This document shows positions 8,301 through 13,615 of a stretch of DNA of 13,615 bases, one piece after another. The DNA is taken from positions 1 through 13,615 of the forward strand of contig JAISDV010000169.1 of the NCBI GenBank assembly GCA_031264545.1. The letters run 5' to 3'. The stretch comes from Oscillospiraceae bacterium (GTDB lineage Bacteria > Bacillota > Clostridia > Oscillospirales > Oscillospiraceae). Each line of letters opens with the position of its first letter. Positions within the stretch are counted from its first letter, which is position 1. The translations under genes and the position numbers were made by a program. Under the pieces are notes generated by a model. That model did no database searches. It saw nothing but the letters and a program-made list of their open reading frames with translations, and was not told the DNA's origin.

Positions 8301-8511
8301 TTTTCTCATTCCCGGCCTCAACCTCGATCTCACCGCCGCCGCTGATTGCCGCCGCCATGCCGCCGACCTGTTCCGGATAGCCTCCGAACCGGATCGCGCA
8401 CAGGGTTTTCTTTGTGCCCGCGGGGTCATACACGACCATATCCGCATAGCTGGTCAAATGGATGTTCCTGCCGCTGTCAACGTACCTGACGGTCATCAAG
8501 GATGTGCGCAT
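5380..8511 (-). CDS. SF2 (SNF2/DEAD-like) helicase with zinc-ribbon insert and C-terminal clamp-binding motif
   Basis: A 1043-aa superfamily 2 helicase or DNA translocase. Residues 1-275 are an uncharacterised N-terminal region with a Lys/Glu/Gln-rich linker (about 100-125). The motor follows: Walker A AECGAGKTK (312-320), motif Ia LCPSHIKKKW (350-359), motif II DELH (555-558), motif III GMTGTLING (582-590), motif IV VLIYTNWTR (786-794), motif V ITNPALVETGLDL (840-852) and motif VI QAARRAWRINQ (872-882), the last being SNF2-like. Between Ia and II a Cys4 cluster (C425, C428, C462, C467) forms a probable zinc ribbon. The C-terminus ends with QITLF (1032-1036), matching the beta-clamp-binding consensus QLxLF, immediately before the clamp gene. 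The start is ATG 8511 with AAGGAG 11 nt upstream; an overlapping out-of-frame ATG at 8515 opens only 12 codons, and an in-frame ATG at 8496 is possible. Roles in replication restart, repair or transcription-coupled processes are inferred. Confidence 0.9.
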   Translation of the reverse strand: MRTSLMTVRYVDSGRNIHLTSYADMVVYDPAGTKKTLCAIRFGGYPEQVGGMAAAISGGGEIEVEAGNEKIILHPLLKQYRRALTHDRDEIYAEATLIAEDETQKSQGKNTKEAQKPKEKDEDFGGQTGLDLPPRNSFIYVAPGDSKALFDAIDRKTGVPLIPAFQDYVLSELKRTGILKPLTVCSASFKFEAWTLKCSGGDRNIIDIIEKGVKTGKITIPGSVSPTGGTPFDVIDSVTGYLSAYGPELAERIKNLFVPLFDPEKDSLSSEVLAVNETIREKAGYSLYDAQLAVAEAVKRQLARGKAGLIVAECGAGKTKIGVTAMAAAMSALQTDQKRRGKGKTFNVVLCPSHIKKKWVREIEESVPDTFGVVVNTITELDKLYAAYAKGSKSCYAVISKEMARDGYMHMPAAIWSKSKKAFVCPDCHSVIEMPIAKDGARYLVDADQFFFKKQNSENHKCQNQDCGASLWTALNPSAARRSDWAKLGDYGFVFRPQAARHLRKVKNAGFAEKIYRIIDDPAGTVTAAGAHRKYPLSTYIKKRYKGRIDGLIVDELHQYNNNSGQGDAMAEMFQAAKKVIGMTGTLINGYSSGIFYLLFRIMPRLMLADGKSYADPMGFIAEYGVVESTYEEIEGDYNANRRTVRRKKSSRQLPGVSPLVYSRFLLEYAAFLSLSDMGRDMPDYEEIPVPLRMPKNVSKPYYELQQTLKNFMQNDKKAAQKILSAYLNLLTVYPDQPYEQPPIMHPVDGTPIVEPPDAADFDTLLPKDEAVLEIAQRKVGAGERVLIYTNWTRLDTQKKLQKLLTDKGCHTEILPAKVKPEKREQWVTDCVDRGVQVLITNPALVETGLDLIAFTTLIFYDMGFKLFTWRQAARRAWRINQRFPRIEIYLLYYQDTMQHKAIRLMAAKLAVAGIIEGGFSEEGLAAMSQCDDMTSQMAKELMLGIKDSVADVSSAFKKMSFIKPGAANYPAVVFTDRPVPIGQAAAGTSRTVEFTFVPAAAAKAVTVFETPDTGPPLPKKARKRPVVDENQITLFEFEKISA

Positions 8512-8556
8512 TCATGGTTTGACTCCTTGTATTATAGAGTAGTAGTTATTAGAGCC

Positions 8557-8745
8557 CCTCTCCAAGGGCTGTGCTACACTGTAGAGGATGCTGTGGATTG
8601 GTTGTCAACTCCTACCACGAGATGGTTCATGAAAGGCTCCAACCACAGCCCTTTGCAGGTTTGTTAATCAGTTAGATACCGCCAGACGGTTGATGTAGAA
8701 CAAGGTTACAAGAGCAAAGTGTTCTGTGGAAACAGCAGCATCAAC
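8557..8745 (+). ncRNA. Candidate IS110 bridge RNA in the left end
   Basis: The non-coding left end folds into consecutive structures. First comes a hairpin CTAC-ACT-GTAG (8574-8584) inside outer CCTCT/AGAGG arms (8557-8561, 8583-8587). Next, CTGTGG-a-TTGG (8591-8601) pairs with CCAACCACAG (8639-8648) around a 37-nt loop. Finally, GTTGATG (8689-8695) pairs with CATCAAC (8739-8745) enclosing AGAACA (8697-8702) / TGTTCT (8720-8725), with a 17-nt terminal loop and a 13-nt one-sided internal loop. Two large-loop stem-loops in tandem upstream of an IS110 transposase match the known bridge RNA layout (target-binding loop, then donor-binding loop). A competing 10-bp pairing, AAGGGCTGTG (8564-8573) with CACAGCCCTT (8644-8653), suggests alternative folds. 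I could not assign the guide bases, and the RNA ends are estimates. Confidence 0.6.
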
Positions 8746-8767
8746 TAATATTGCCGGAGGTTTTGCT

Positions 8768-9943
8768 ATGATTTGTGTTGGAATCGATGTCGCAAAGGAC
8801 AAGCATGATTGCTTCATCCTAAATTCGGAAAGGGAGGTGTTGGCGGATATCTTTACCATTGCTAACAACATGGAAGGGTTCACCCGTCTTCTGCAAAGGA
8901 TTCGTGACTGTGCCGCTGACCAAAGCAAGATAAAAGTAGGACTTGAGGCAACCGGACATTACAGCTACAACATCCTTGGGTTTCTTCAAGGCAACGGTCT
9001 TCCCACCTATGTCTTGAACCCCTTGCACACCAACCTCTACCGGAAAAGCCTCAGCCTGCGAAAGACGAAGACCGACCGCGTTGATGCACGAACGATTGCG
9101 GCTATGCTCATGTCTGATGTGGGCCTCAAGCCCTACACAGACACAGCTTACCACAACGAGGAACTAAAGTCACTGACCAGATACCGCTTTGATAAGGTTA
9201 GAGAACGCGCTAAGCTCAAGCAGTCTGTCTCCCGCCTGGTCTGTATCCTGTTCCCGGAGCTAGAGAAGCTGGTGCCGACACTTCATATGGCTTCTGTCTA
9301 TGCCTTGCTCAATGAGTTCCCCGGCTCCGGGCAGATTGCCGACGCACACTTGACGCGTCTAAAATCCCTTCTGCATAACGCTTCCAAAGGCCACTACGGG
9401 CGGGACATGGCAGTTGAGATTCGCGATGCCGCCAAGTCCTCTATCGGTTCCGTAATGCCGGCAAAGTCGTTGGAACTGAGGCACACGATCCGTCTCATCC
9501 GTGAATTGGACGCCGAGATTGAGGAAATTGAAGCTGCCATTGAGGGCATCATGGATGAACTTCATTCTCCTATTACTACCATCCCCGGTATTGGGTTTCG
9601 GATGGGGGCTATGATTCTGGCCGAGGCGGGCAACTTCGCGCGGTTTGATTCCCCTGACAAAGTTCTGGCCTATGCCGGTCTCTCTCCCTCTACATACCAA
9701 TCCGGGCAGCTTACAAACGGATATGCTCATATGGAGAAGCGGGGTTCGCGGTATCTGCGCTATGCCATCTACAACGCCACCAAGTATGTCTGCCATTGGG
9801 ACCCAGCCTTTGCCGCATACCTTGCCAAGAAGCGCGCTGAGGGTAAGCATTACAATGTTGCGCTCTCACATGCTGCCAAAAAGCTCGTCAGGCTTATCTT
9901 CGCTTTGGAGAGATCCGGAGAACCATACCGACTCGCTGTCTGA
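8768..9943 (+). CDS. tnp: IS110-family transposase (DEDD recombinase)
   Basis: A 391-aa recombinase that moves the element through a bridge-RNA-guided reaction. The N-terminal RuvC-like domain carries D7 (GIDVAKDKHD), E60 (GLEATGHYS) and D103/D106 (KTDRVDARTI), the DEDD set. A helical middle (about 130-265) follows. The C-terminal Tnp domain has TIPGIGFRMGAMILAEAGNF (about 271-290), AYAGLSPSTYQSG (about 301-313) with the likely catalytic serine at 312, and KRGSRYLRYAIYNA (324-337). The start is ATG 8768, 7 nt after GGAGG; an upstream in-frame ATG at 8726 would run through the structured RNA and lacks a ribosome site. Full length with intact catalytic residues, so the element could be active. 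It is the only plus-strand gene in the window. Confidence 0.95.
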   Translation: MICVGIDVAKDKHDCFILNSEREVLADIFTIANNMEGFTRLLQRIRDCAADQSKIKVGLEATGHYSYNILGFLQGNGLPTYVLNPLHTNLYRKSLSLRKTKTDRVDARTIAAMLMSDVGLKPYTDTAYHNEELKSLTRYRFDKVRERAKLKQSVSRLVCILFPELEKLVPTLHMASVYALLNEFPGSGQIADAHLTRLKSLLHNASKGHYGRDMAVEIRDAAKSSIGSVMPAKSLELRHTIRLIRELDAEIEEIEAAIEGIMDELHSPITTIPGIGFRMGAMILAEAGNFARFDSPDKVLAYAGLSPSTYQSGQLTNGYAHMEKRGSRYLRYAIYNATKYVCHWDPAFAAYLAKKRAEGKHYNVALSHAAKKLVRLIFALERSGEPYRLAV

Positions 9944-10108
9944 CATCGACTTCTTCCGGTTTCCGTATAGCGTTCGCGATGACGCTTGCTTTGCTATGCC
10001 TTTCATGGAGCATCTACTTTGCTGCATCTCTCCTCAATTTGGGGCTTGACTTTTAATAGTTAGTCTTTCTTTCAGTTTTCTCTCAGTATTTTTTTGCGCT
10101 TCAGCGCT

Positions 10109-10585
10109 TCACTCAACGGTGAGCTTACACTGGAAGTTCGCTCCGTTGAGCTCCTGGTTTGTCTCCACATGATAACACCTGTATATGAACACGGCGTCAT
10201 ATACGCCGGGTCCGGGAACATTGCTGAGCAGCGGCGTATTGATGTAGTACCCGGGCGGCAGATAGTCCGACTCATAGAGCACCGTTTCCCCGATCTTTAT
10301 GGTGATCTGGAAGAACACGGCATTGCCCTCGGGGTTTGAGAGGTTCTTCATCAGCATACCCGTTTTGCTGTCGATCCGCGCATCGGGAAAACCCTTGAAG
10401 TTCGTCTGGGTATTCTCCGGGTCCGCTTTGTCGAGGTATTCCCCCGGATTTTCGGCGATGTCCCGGTCAATGACGATGCCGGGCCCCGGCTCGCCGCCCT
10501 TTCCGAAAAAGGCAAAATACCCGAGCACGGCGACCGCTGTGAACAGAAGCAGGAAAACAATGATCAGCAAAGTCTTTTTCCGCAT
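10109..10585 (-). CDS. Membrane-anchored extracytoplasmic small protein
   Basis: A 158-aa protein with an N-terminal signal-anchor: MRKKT, then a hydrophobic helix (about 6-27), then a Gly/Pro-rich stalk (GKGGEPGPG). The exported part (about 38-158) is one beta-rich domain with NPEGNAVFFQITIKIGETVL, a YLPPGYYI turn, GVYDAVFIYRCYHVE and NGANFQCKLTVE. I recall this pattern (NPEGN, then a PPG turn, then a NGAN near the C-terminus) from uncharacterised surface proteins of gut Clostridia, often in accessory regions; no function is known to me. The anchor lacks a lipobox cysteine, so it is not a lipoprotein. ATG 10585 starts exactly at the basic MRKK signal; an in-frame GTG at 10609 is less likely. 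The stop lies just beyond the IS right end. A candidate promoter sits 60-85 nt upstream. Confidence 0.8.
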   Translation of the reverse strand: MRKKTLLIIVFLLLFTAVAVLGYFAFFGKGGEPGPGIVIDRDIAENPGEYLDKADPENTQTNFKGFPDARIDSKTGMLMKNLSNPEGNAVFFQITIKIGETVLYESDYLPPGYYINTPLLSNVPGPGVYDAVFIYRCYHVETNQELNGANFQCKLTVE

Positions 10586-10643
10586 TGATCCAATACCTTT
10601 CTGTACCACTTACACGATACAAGAAACCGAAGGCTCTTACAAC

Positions 10644-10670
10644 AGTGTAATTTGCTTTTTTGCTTGTCAA
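10644..10670 (-). promoter_or_regulatory. Candidate promoter for the membrane-anchored protein gene
   Basis: On the minus strand a perfect -35 hexamer TTGACA (10670-10665) is followed after 15 bp by TACACT (10649-10644), a 4/6 match to TATAAT. The intervening DNA is A-rich. Predicted transcription would start near 10636, giving a leader of about 50 nt to ATG 10585. The spacing is shorter than the ideal 17 bp, which lowers confidence. No intrinsic terminator is visible between the upstream dehydrogenase stop (10693) and this site. Confidence 0.35.
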
Positions 10671-10692
10671 TATTTGCGTTTCTGCGTATGCG

Positions 10693-11529
10693 CTAGGGCA
10701 AGACCACCCAAGTGTCGGGCGTTTCCATCGCTTTTTTCCCGTATTCCAGGATCGTTATCACCTGCAGGGTCTCCTCCGCCGGGACCTTCGGAATGCCGTC
10801 GATAAAAAATTCGGCTAATTTTTCTATAAACCGCGCGTAAAAATCAGACGCGCCCTGGAGGACGACGGCGTGATCGCCCGCGTAATTGAGCGCAAGCGAA
10901 AAATCGGCCTCCCAGCCGAGCTGGGTCGTCGTGGCGCTGCGCCCATCGCGGAAGCGGTACACAAAGGTCGGGGTATTCGCCGTTCCGACGTACTGTATTT
11001 TTTCGATGCCCGCGCCCATCAGGCAGGTGATCGGCTCGACCTGGTGTATACCGTAATTGCCGAAAGCGCCCGGGCCCCGGCTGTTGATATGCTCGATCCC
11101 TTCTTTTTTAAGCTTGAGATATTCGTCGGAATATCTTAAAGCGGAGGTCGAAAAAAACGGCGTATGCGCCGTTTTTGCCGTTTCGATCAGCCCGAGGGCC
11201 TCCCGTCTTGAAACGGTAAAGGTCTTGTCGACGTAGGTCGGCTTGCCGCTCAGGAGGGGCAGCCTGCAAAGCTCCGGATGCAGCTCGGGGTTATCCGGCG
11301 ACATCACGATCAGTCCGTCGCTTTTTTCAACGACTTCCGCAATCGAGCCAAGCTGCGCGGCGCCCATCTCTTTTGCGCACAGCGCATTCGGCTTGCCGCC
11401 GGGCTTGTCTGCCTTGGCCCATACATAGCTGATCTGCACCTCGCCGCCGCTCGCGCTCTTGAGCCAAGCGGGATAATTTTCCGCGTGATATTGGTCGAGA
11501 TAATAGTCTATTACGCCGATTTTTTTCAT
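10693..11529 (-). CDS. Gfo/Idh/MocA-family protein, short form without canonical glycine motif
   Basis: A 278-aa protein related to Gfo/Idh/MocA sugar dehydrogenases. Family-like features are MSPDNPELHPEL (about 76-87), KPTYVDKTFTVSRREALGLI (about 96-115, replacing the usual EKP segment with a DKTF), ALRYSDEY and NYGIHQVEPI (about 158-167, in the place of the catalytic-histidine segment). The N-terminus, MKKIGVIDYYLDQYHAENYP, has no GxGxxG, so nucleotide binding may be altered or absent. It is shorter than the usual 330-390 aa. ATG 11529 overlaps the previous stop by 4 nt (ATGA), with GGGAG 8 nt upstream, so it is translationally coupled to the 355-aa dehydrogenase and may act as its partner. 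The substrate is unknown. Codons 119-128 form a terminator-like hairpin. Confidence 0.8.
   Translation of the reverse strand: MKKIGVIDYYLDQYHAENYPAWLKSASGGEVQISYVWAKADKPGGKPNALCAKEMGAAQLGSIAEVVEKSDGLIVMSPDNPELHPELCRLPLLSGKPTYVDKTFTVSRREALGLIETAKTAHTPFFSTSALRYSDEYLKLKKEGIEHINSRGPGAFGNYGIHQVEPITCLMGAGIEKIQYVGTANTPTFVYRFRDGRSATTTQLGWEADFSLALNYAGDHAVVLQGASDFYARFIEKLAEFFIDGIPKVPAEETLQVITILEYGKKAMETPDTWVVLP
11151..11176 (-). other. Intrinsic-terminator-like hairpin inside the coding sequence
   Basis: On the minus (sense) strand, arms AAAAACGGCG and CGCCGTTTTT pair perfectly around loop CATA, and the second arm continues into a run of seven T (plus-strand A run 11151-11157). This is the geometry of a Rho-independent terminator, placed in frame within the 278-aa gene (residues TAKTAHTPFFS). 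Because it is coding, it may be chance; if functional, it would reduce full-length transcripts. Confidence 0.5.
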
Positions 11530-12593
11530 ATCGCTAGCTCCCTGCCCTGCTCAGACGAATCGTATATCGCCTGCATGATCCTGGATGAGATGATCGCGTT
11601 ATCGATCGTCGCCGTGTTCTGTTCACCGCTTAAAATACAGGCGATAAAGCTGTTGATCTCGTTGTCGTAATGATTGCCGATGTCGATCTCAGGCGTTTTG
11701 GAAATGAGCCTGCCGTCTTTTGTCCCGTAAAGCGTAAACCCGCCGCCGTATTGCAGCCGGATGCCGGCCTTATCGCCGATAAAGTCGATATACATCTCAT
11801 TGACGCCGATGTTCTGCGCCCAGGCCCCATGGATCGTAACGGTCGGCCCCTCGGTGCGGACGAGGGCGGTCACGCTGTCGTCAACGTCATAGGTTCCGCC
11901 GGGGACCGGGGGGCCGGCCCACATATCCTCGTAAACATAGCCTTCGATGTCCCTGCCCAGCCTGGAAAACGTCATACCCGAGACGGTTTTCGGCTTCGGG
12001 TCGCCGGTGCAATACATCACGAGGTCGATAAAATGCACGCCCCAGTCGATCAGCGCGCCGCCGCCGGCGATCGCTTTTGTGGTAAATGCGCCGCCAAGCC
12101 CCGGAATGGCGCGATGAGAGCGAAAGCTGATATAAACGTGGTAAACGTCGCCCAGGACGCCGTCGTCTATGAGCTCTTTTATTTTTACGACCGAGCCGTT
12201 AAAGCGGTTGCAGACGCCTATATTGAGTATACGCCCGCTGTCATTTTTGGCCTTCTGCATCAGAAGCGCCTCGTCAAGGGTCCTGGCGGCGGGTTTTTCG
12301 CAGAGGACGTCCTTTCCCGCCAGCAAAAAGTCAATAGCGATCTGTGAATGCGCGTTGTTCGGCGTGCAGACAGAGACGGCGTCGACATCGTTCGCCCTGA
12401 GGATGTCGCGGTAATCGGTGCAGACCTTACCCGCGCCATAGGCTTTGGCCGCGGCCGCGGCGCGTTCGGCAATAATATCGCAGAACCAAACGATTTCGGC
12501 GTTTGCGTTTTTCATATACGCGGGAATATGCGCGTTATTGGCAATTGTCCCGCAGCCGATTACGGCTATTTTGATTTTCTTGTCTTTTTCCAC
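11526..12593 (-). CDS. Gfo/Idh/MocA-family NAD(P)-dependent oxidoreductase
   Basis: A 355-aa dehydrogenase of the Gfo/Idh/MocA family, which oxidises or reduces sugars, inositols or their derivatives in the cytoplasm. The N-terminal Rossmann fold has IAVIGCGTIANNAHIPAY (about 9-26), SVCTPNNAHSQIA (about 74-86) and the signature CEKPAARTLDEA (98-109) with the active-site lysine at 100. The C-terminal alpha/beta domain has GGGALIDWGVHFIDL (177-191), holding the catalytic Asp/His pair D183 and H187. Length is typical. The start is GTG 12593 with GGAGGA 7 nt upstream. The stop overlaps the next gene by 4 nt. It lies 144 nt after the first dehydrogenase gene, a gap with an AT-rich stretch but no promoter or terminator I can defend. 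The substrate cannot be read from sequence. Confidence 0.92.
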   Translation of the reverse strand: MEKDKKIKIAVIGCGTIANNAHIPAYMKNANAEIVWFCDIIAERAAAAAKAYGAGKVCTDYRDILRANDVDAVSVCTPNNAHSQIAIDFLLAGKDVLCEKPAARTLDEALLMQKAKNDSGRILNIGVCNRFNGSVVKIKELIDDGVLGDVYHVYISFRSHRAIPGLGGAFTTKAIAGGGALIDWGVHFIDLVMYCTGDPKPKTVSGMTFSRLGRDIEGYVYEDMWAGPPVPGGTYDVDDSVTALVRTEGPTVTIHGAWAQNIGVNEMYIDFIGDKAGIRLQYGGGFTLYGTKDGRLISKTPEIDIGNHYDNEINSFIACILSGEQNTATIDNAIISSRIMQAIYDSSEQGRELAI

Positions 12594-12737
12594 TGAACTA
12601 TCCTCCGAGCCTCATTATTTTGTGCCTTCCCTAAGATTAAAGGATAATATAGCGGAACAAAAAAGACTATGTACTAAACTGCTATTTGTGTAGTCCTGAT
12701 TTGCTTTTCACCGGGAGCCTGTATGCCTCGCAGGTTC

Positions 12738-13607
12738 TCACGCATTATGCACGGTCGCGCCGCTTAACCTCGACTCTTCGGCCGCAAAGGCTATTTGATG
12801 GCTGGCCAGCGACGCGTCTATGCCCGTCATAGAAAGCGTGTCGTACGGCTGGCCGGAAATGTAACGCACAAATTCGGATATAAGCCCGCTGTCGCCGCCG
12901 CGGCAGGCGGCCTGACCGCCCGTTGCCAAATCGATTACACGCGGTTCCCTGCCGAAGGGCGCGACTGTGAGCCTGCCCGTTTCAAGGATGCCGTAAATTT
13001 CGCCTTTCGTACACGTGACCTGCAGACTGCGCCGGCTTTTGCTGCTCAGGCCGCTCATAATAAGCTCCGCCGTGGCGCCCCCGGCAAACCGGATATTGAC
13101 GAGCTGATGGTCGGCAACGTCGTTGTCGCACGCGAACACGCACCTGCCGTACCGGCCATCCCTCAGCGCCCTGCGGACGCCGTCCTCGGTTTGGTCCTCG
13201 GTCAGGGTGTGCCAATAATTCGGCCCGACAGCCAGGTAAAAGCGCTCGCAGTCGAACGGGCATTCGCCGCGGACCCGGCAGCCCGCCATGCATCTGGGCG
13301 TGCTGCCCGTCGGCGCGTTTTCCGGCCTGAACAGCCGGAGTGAGCCGAAAGACGATACGCTCTCCCAGGGTCTGTCCATCAGCCATGCGAGTATGTCGAG
13401 GTCGTGACAGCATTTTGTCAGGAGCATAAACGTTGAATTTTTCGTGTTACCCCAATTGCCGCGGACATAGCTGTGCGCATAATGCGAAAAACACAGGTCT
13501 TCGGCCGCGGTGATGTTGACCGGCTCACCTACTTCCCCGCTCTGCAGGACTTGCTTTGCCGTCCGGTAAAACGGCGTATAGCGCAGGACGTGACAAACCG
13601 CAACCTT
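12738..13607 (-). CDS. Gfo/Idh/MocA-family oxidoreductase, C-terminal part; frame broken near window edge
   Basis: The frame is open from 13607 to the stop at 12738 (290 codons). It covers the second half of a Gfo/Idh/MocA dehydrogenase: VCHVLRYTPFYRTAKQVLQS, YAHSYVRGNWGN, then MLLTKCCHDLDILAWLMDRP (the catalytic-histidine segment) and a Cys4 pattern C-x3-C-x5-C-x3-C (RCMAGC...ECPFDC) seen in one subgroup of the family. A TGA at 13610-13608 interrupts the frame immediately upstream, although homology clearly continues. Dropping one A of the AAA at 13606-13608 restores DLKVAVCHVLRY, so a 1-nt insertion is the simplest explanation. This is either a recent frameshift or an error near a sequence end. 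ATG 13427 is a possible internal start but would delete conserved residues and has no strong ribosome site. It heads the dehydrogenase group. Confidence 0.75.
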   Translation of the reverse strand, partial: KVAVCHVLRYTPFYRTAKQVLQSGEVGEPVNITAAEDLCFSHYAHSYVRGNWGNTKNSTFMLLTKCCHDLDILAWLMDRPWESVSSFGSLRLFRPENAPTGSTPRCMAGCRVRGECPFDCERFYLAVGPNYWHTLTEDQTEDGVRRALRDGRYGRCVFACDNDVADHQLVNIRFAGGATAELIMSGLSSKSRRSLQVTCTKGEIYGILETGRLTVAPFGREPRVIDLATGGQAACRGGDSGLISEFVRYISGQPYDTLSMTGIDASLASHQIAFAAEESRLSGATVHNA

Positions 13608-13615
13608 TCAGATCG

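Larger units (their letters stand above)
8549..10062 (+). mobile_element. IS110-family insertion sequence (boundaries approximate)
   Basis: The element is about 1.5 kb and carries one DEDD transposase gene with a long left non-coding end (about 220 nt) and a short right end (about 115 nt), typical of the IS110 group. Likely termini carry the short inverted match AGCCCC (8553-8558) / GGGGCT (10041-10046). TAGTTA occurs just outside the left end (8543-8548) and at the right end (10057-10062), and may be the short core repeat. IS110 elements lack long terminal repeats and make no true target duplication, so the edges are uncertain by about 15 nt. It is inserted in the gap between the membrane-protein gene stop and the helicase start, in the opposite direction to both, and breaks no coding sequence. 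Confidence 0.8.

Noticed and set aside
1805..8511. Reading the ATPase-helicase block as an anti-phage defence island
   Set aside because: No nuclease, methyltransferase or other known effector is present, while clamp, SSB and sigma factor fit element maintenance better.
8531..8536. Perfect -10 hexamer TATAAT on the minus strand just before the helicase gene
   Set aside because: No -35 match at 15-19 bp with the IS in place, and a start at the usual distance would fall on the ribosome site, leaving almost no leader. Not listed as a promoter.
8628..10074. TGAAAG in the bridge-RNA loop matching CTTTCA at 10069-10074 in the right flank as a possible target guide
   Set aside because: Only six bases, offset from the inferred junction, and no matching left-flank guide was found; too weak to call a guide.
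10091..10108. T-run next to GCGCT/AGCGC hairpin after the membrane-protein stop, resembling a terminator
   Set aside because: In the gene's own direction (minus) the hairpin is followed by A residues, not T; on the plus strand the T run precedes the stem. The geometry is wrong for both directions.
12594..12737. Promoter or terminator in the 144-nt gap between the first two dehydrogenase genes
   Set aside because: There is an AT-rich TATATTAT stretch but no -35 partner at acceptable spacing, and only 4-bp stems; nothing beyond the GGAGGA ribosome site is supportable.
1..13615. tRNA, rRNA, CRISPR array or long direct repeats
   Set aside because: No periodic repeats, tRNA-like cloverleaf or rRNA sequence was recognised on either strand by reading.

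Overview
The window looks like a fairly GC-rich chromosome or large-element segment from an anaerobic Firmicute, most likely a gut-type member of Clostridia. Four things suggest this: AGGAGG-type ribosome binding sites, several exactly 7 nt from the start; TTG and GTG starts behind strong ribosome sites; single-strand-binding protein (SSB) and sigma-factor types that I associate with clostridial conjugative elements; and an IS110-family insertion sequence. Every gene except the transposase lies on the minus strand. There are no tRNA or rRNA genes and no CRISPR array.

Region 1 (1-8511, read right to left) is a tightly packed block of eight genes: a large SF2/SNF2-type helicase with a zinc-ribbon insert, a DNA polymerase III beta-type sliding clamp, a 115-aa unknown protein, a 206-aa unknown protein, a MoxR/RavA-type AAA+ ATPase, a small sigma-70-like factor, an SSB, and the first 228 codons of an unknown protein that runs off the left edge. 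Spacing is 12 to 61 nt or overlapping, so this is probably one operon. The content (own clamp, own SSB, own sigma factor, helicase) is what a plasmid, integrative conjugative element (ICE) or large phage-like element would carry to run its own DNA transactions and transcription. The helicase ends in QITLF, a textbook beta-clamp-binding pentapeptide, and the next gene is the clamp. This is the most specific functional link in the window.

Region 2 (about 8549-10062) is a complete-looking IS110 element on the plus strand, inserted about 35 bp upstream of the helicase start. Its roughly 220-nt left non-coding end folds into two consecutive stem-loops with large internal loops, as expected for an IS110 bridge RNA. 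The transposase (391 aa) keeps the DEDD residues and the C-terminal serine region.

Region 3 (10109-13615, minus strand) holds a small membrane-anchored extracytoplasmic protein and three Gfo/Idh/MocA-family sugar dehydrogenase-like genes. The second and third overlap by 4 nt. The first is cut by the window edge and appears frameshifted at about 13606-13608. The third lacks the usual glycine-rich nucleotide motif and has a perfect intrinsic-terminator-like hairpin inside its coding sequence. These genes suggest sugar or inositol-type catabolism and have no obvious link to the replication-like module, so the IS may sit near a boundary between element and chromosome.
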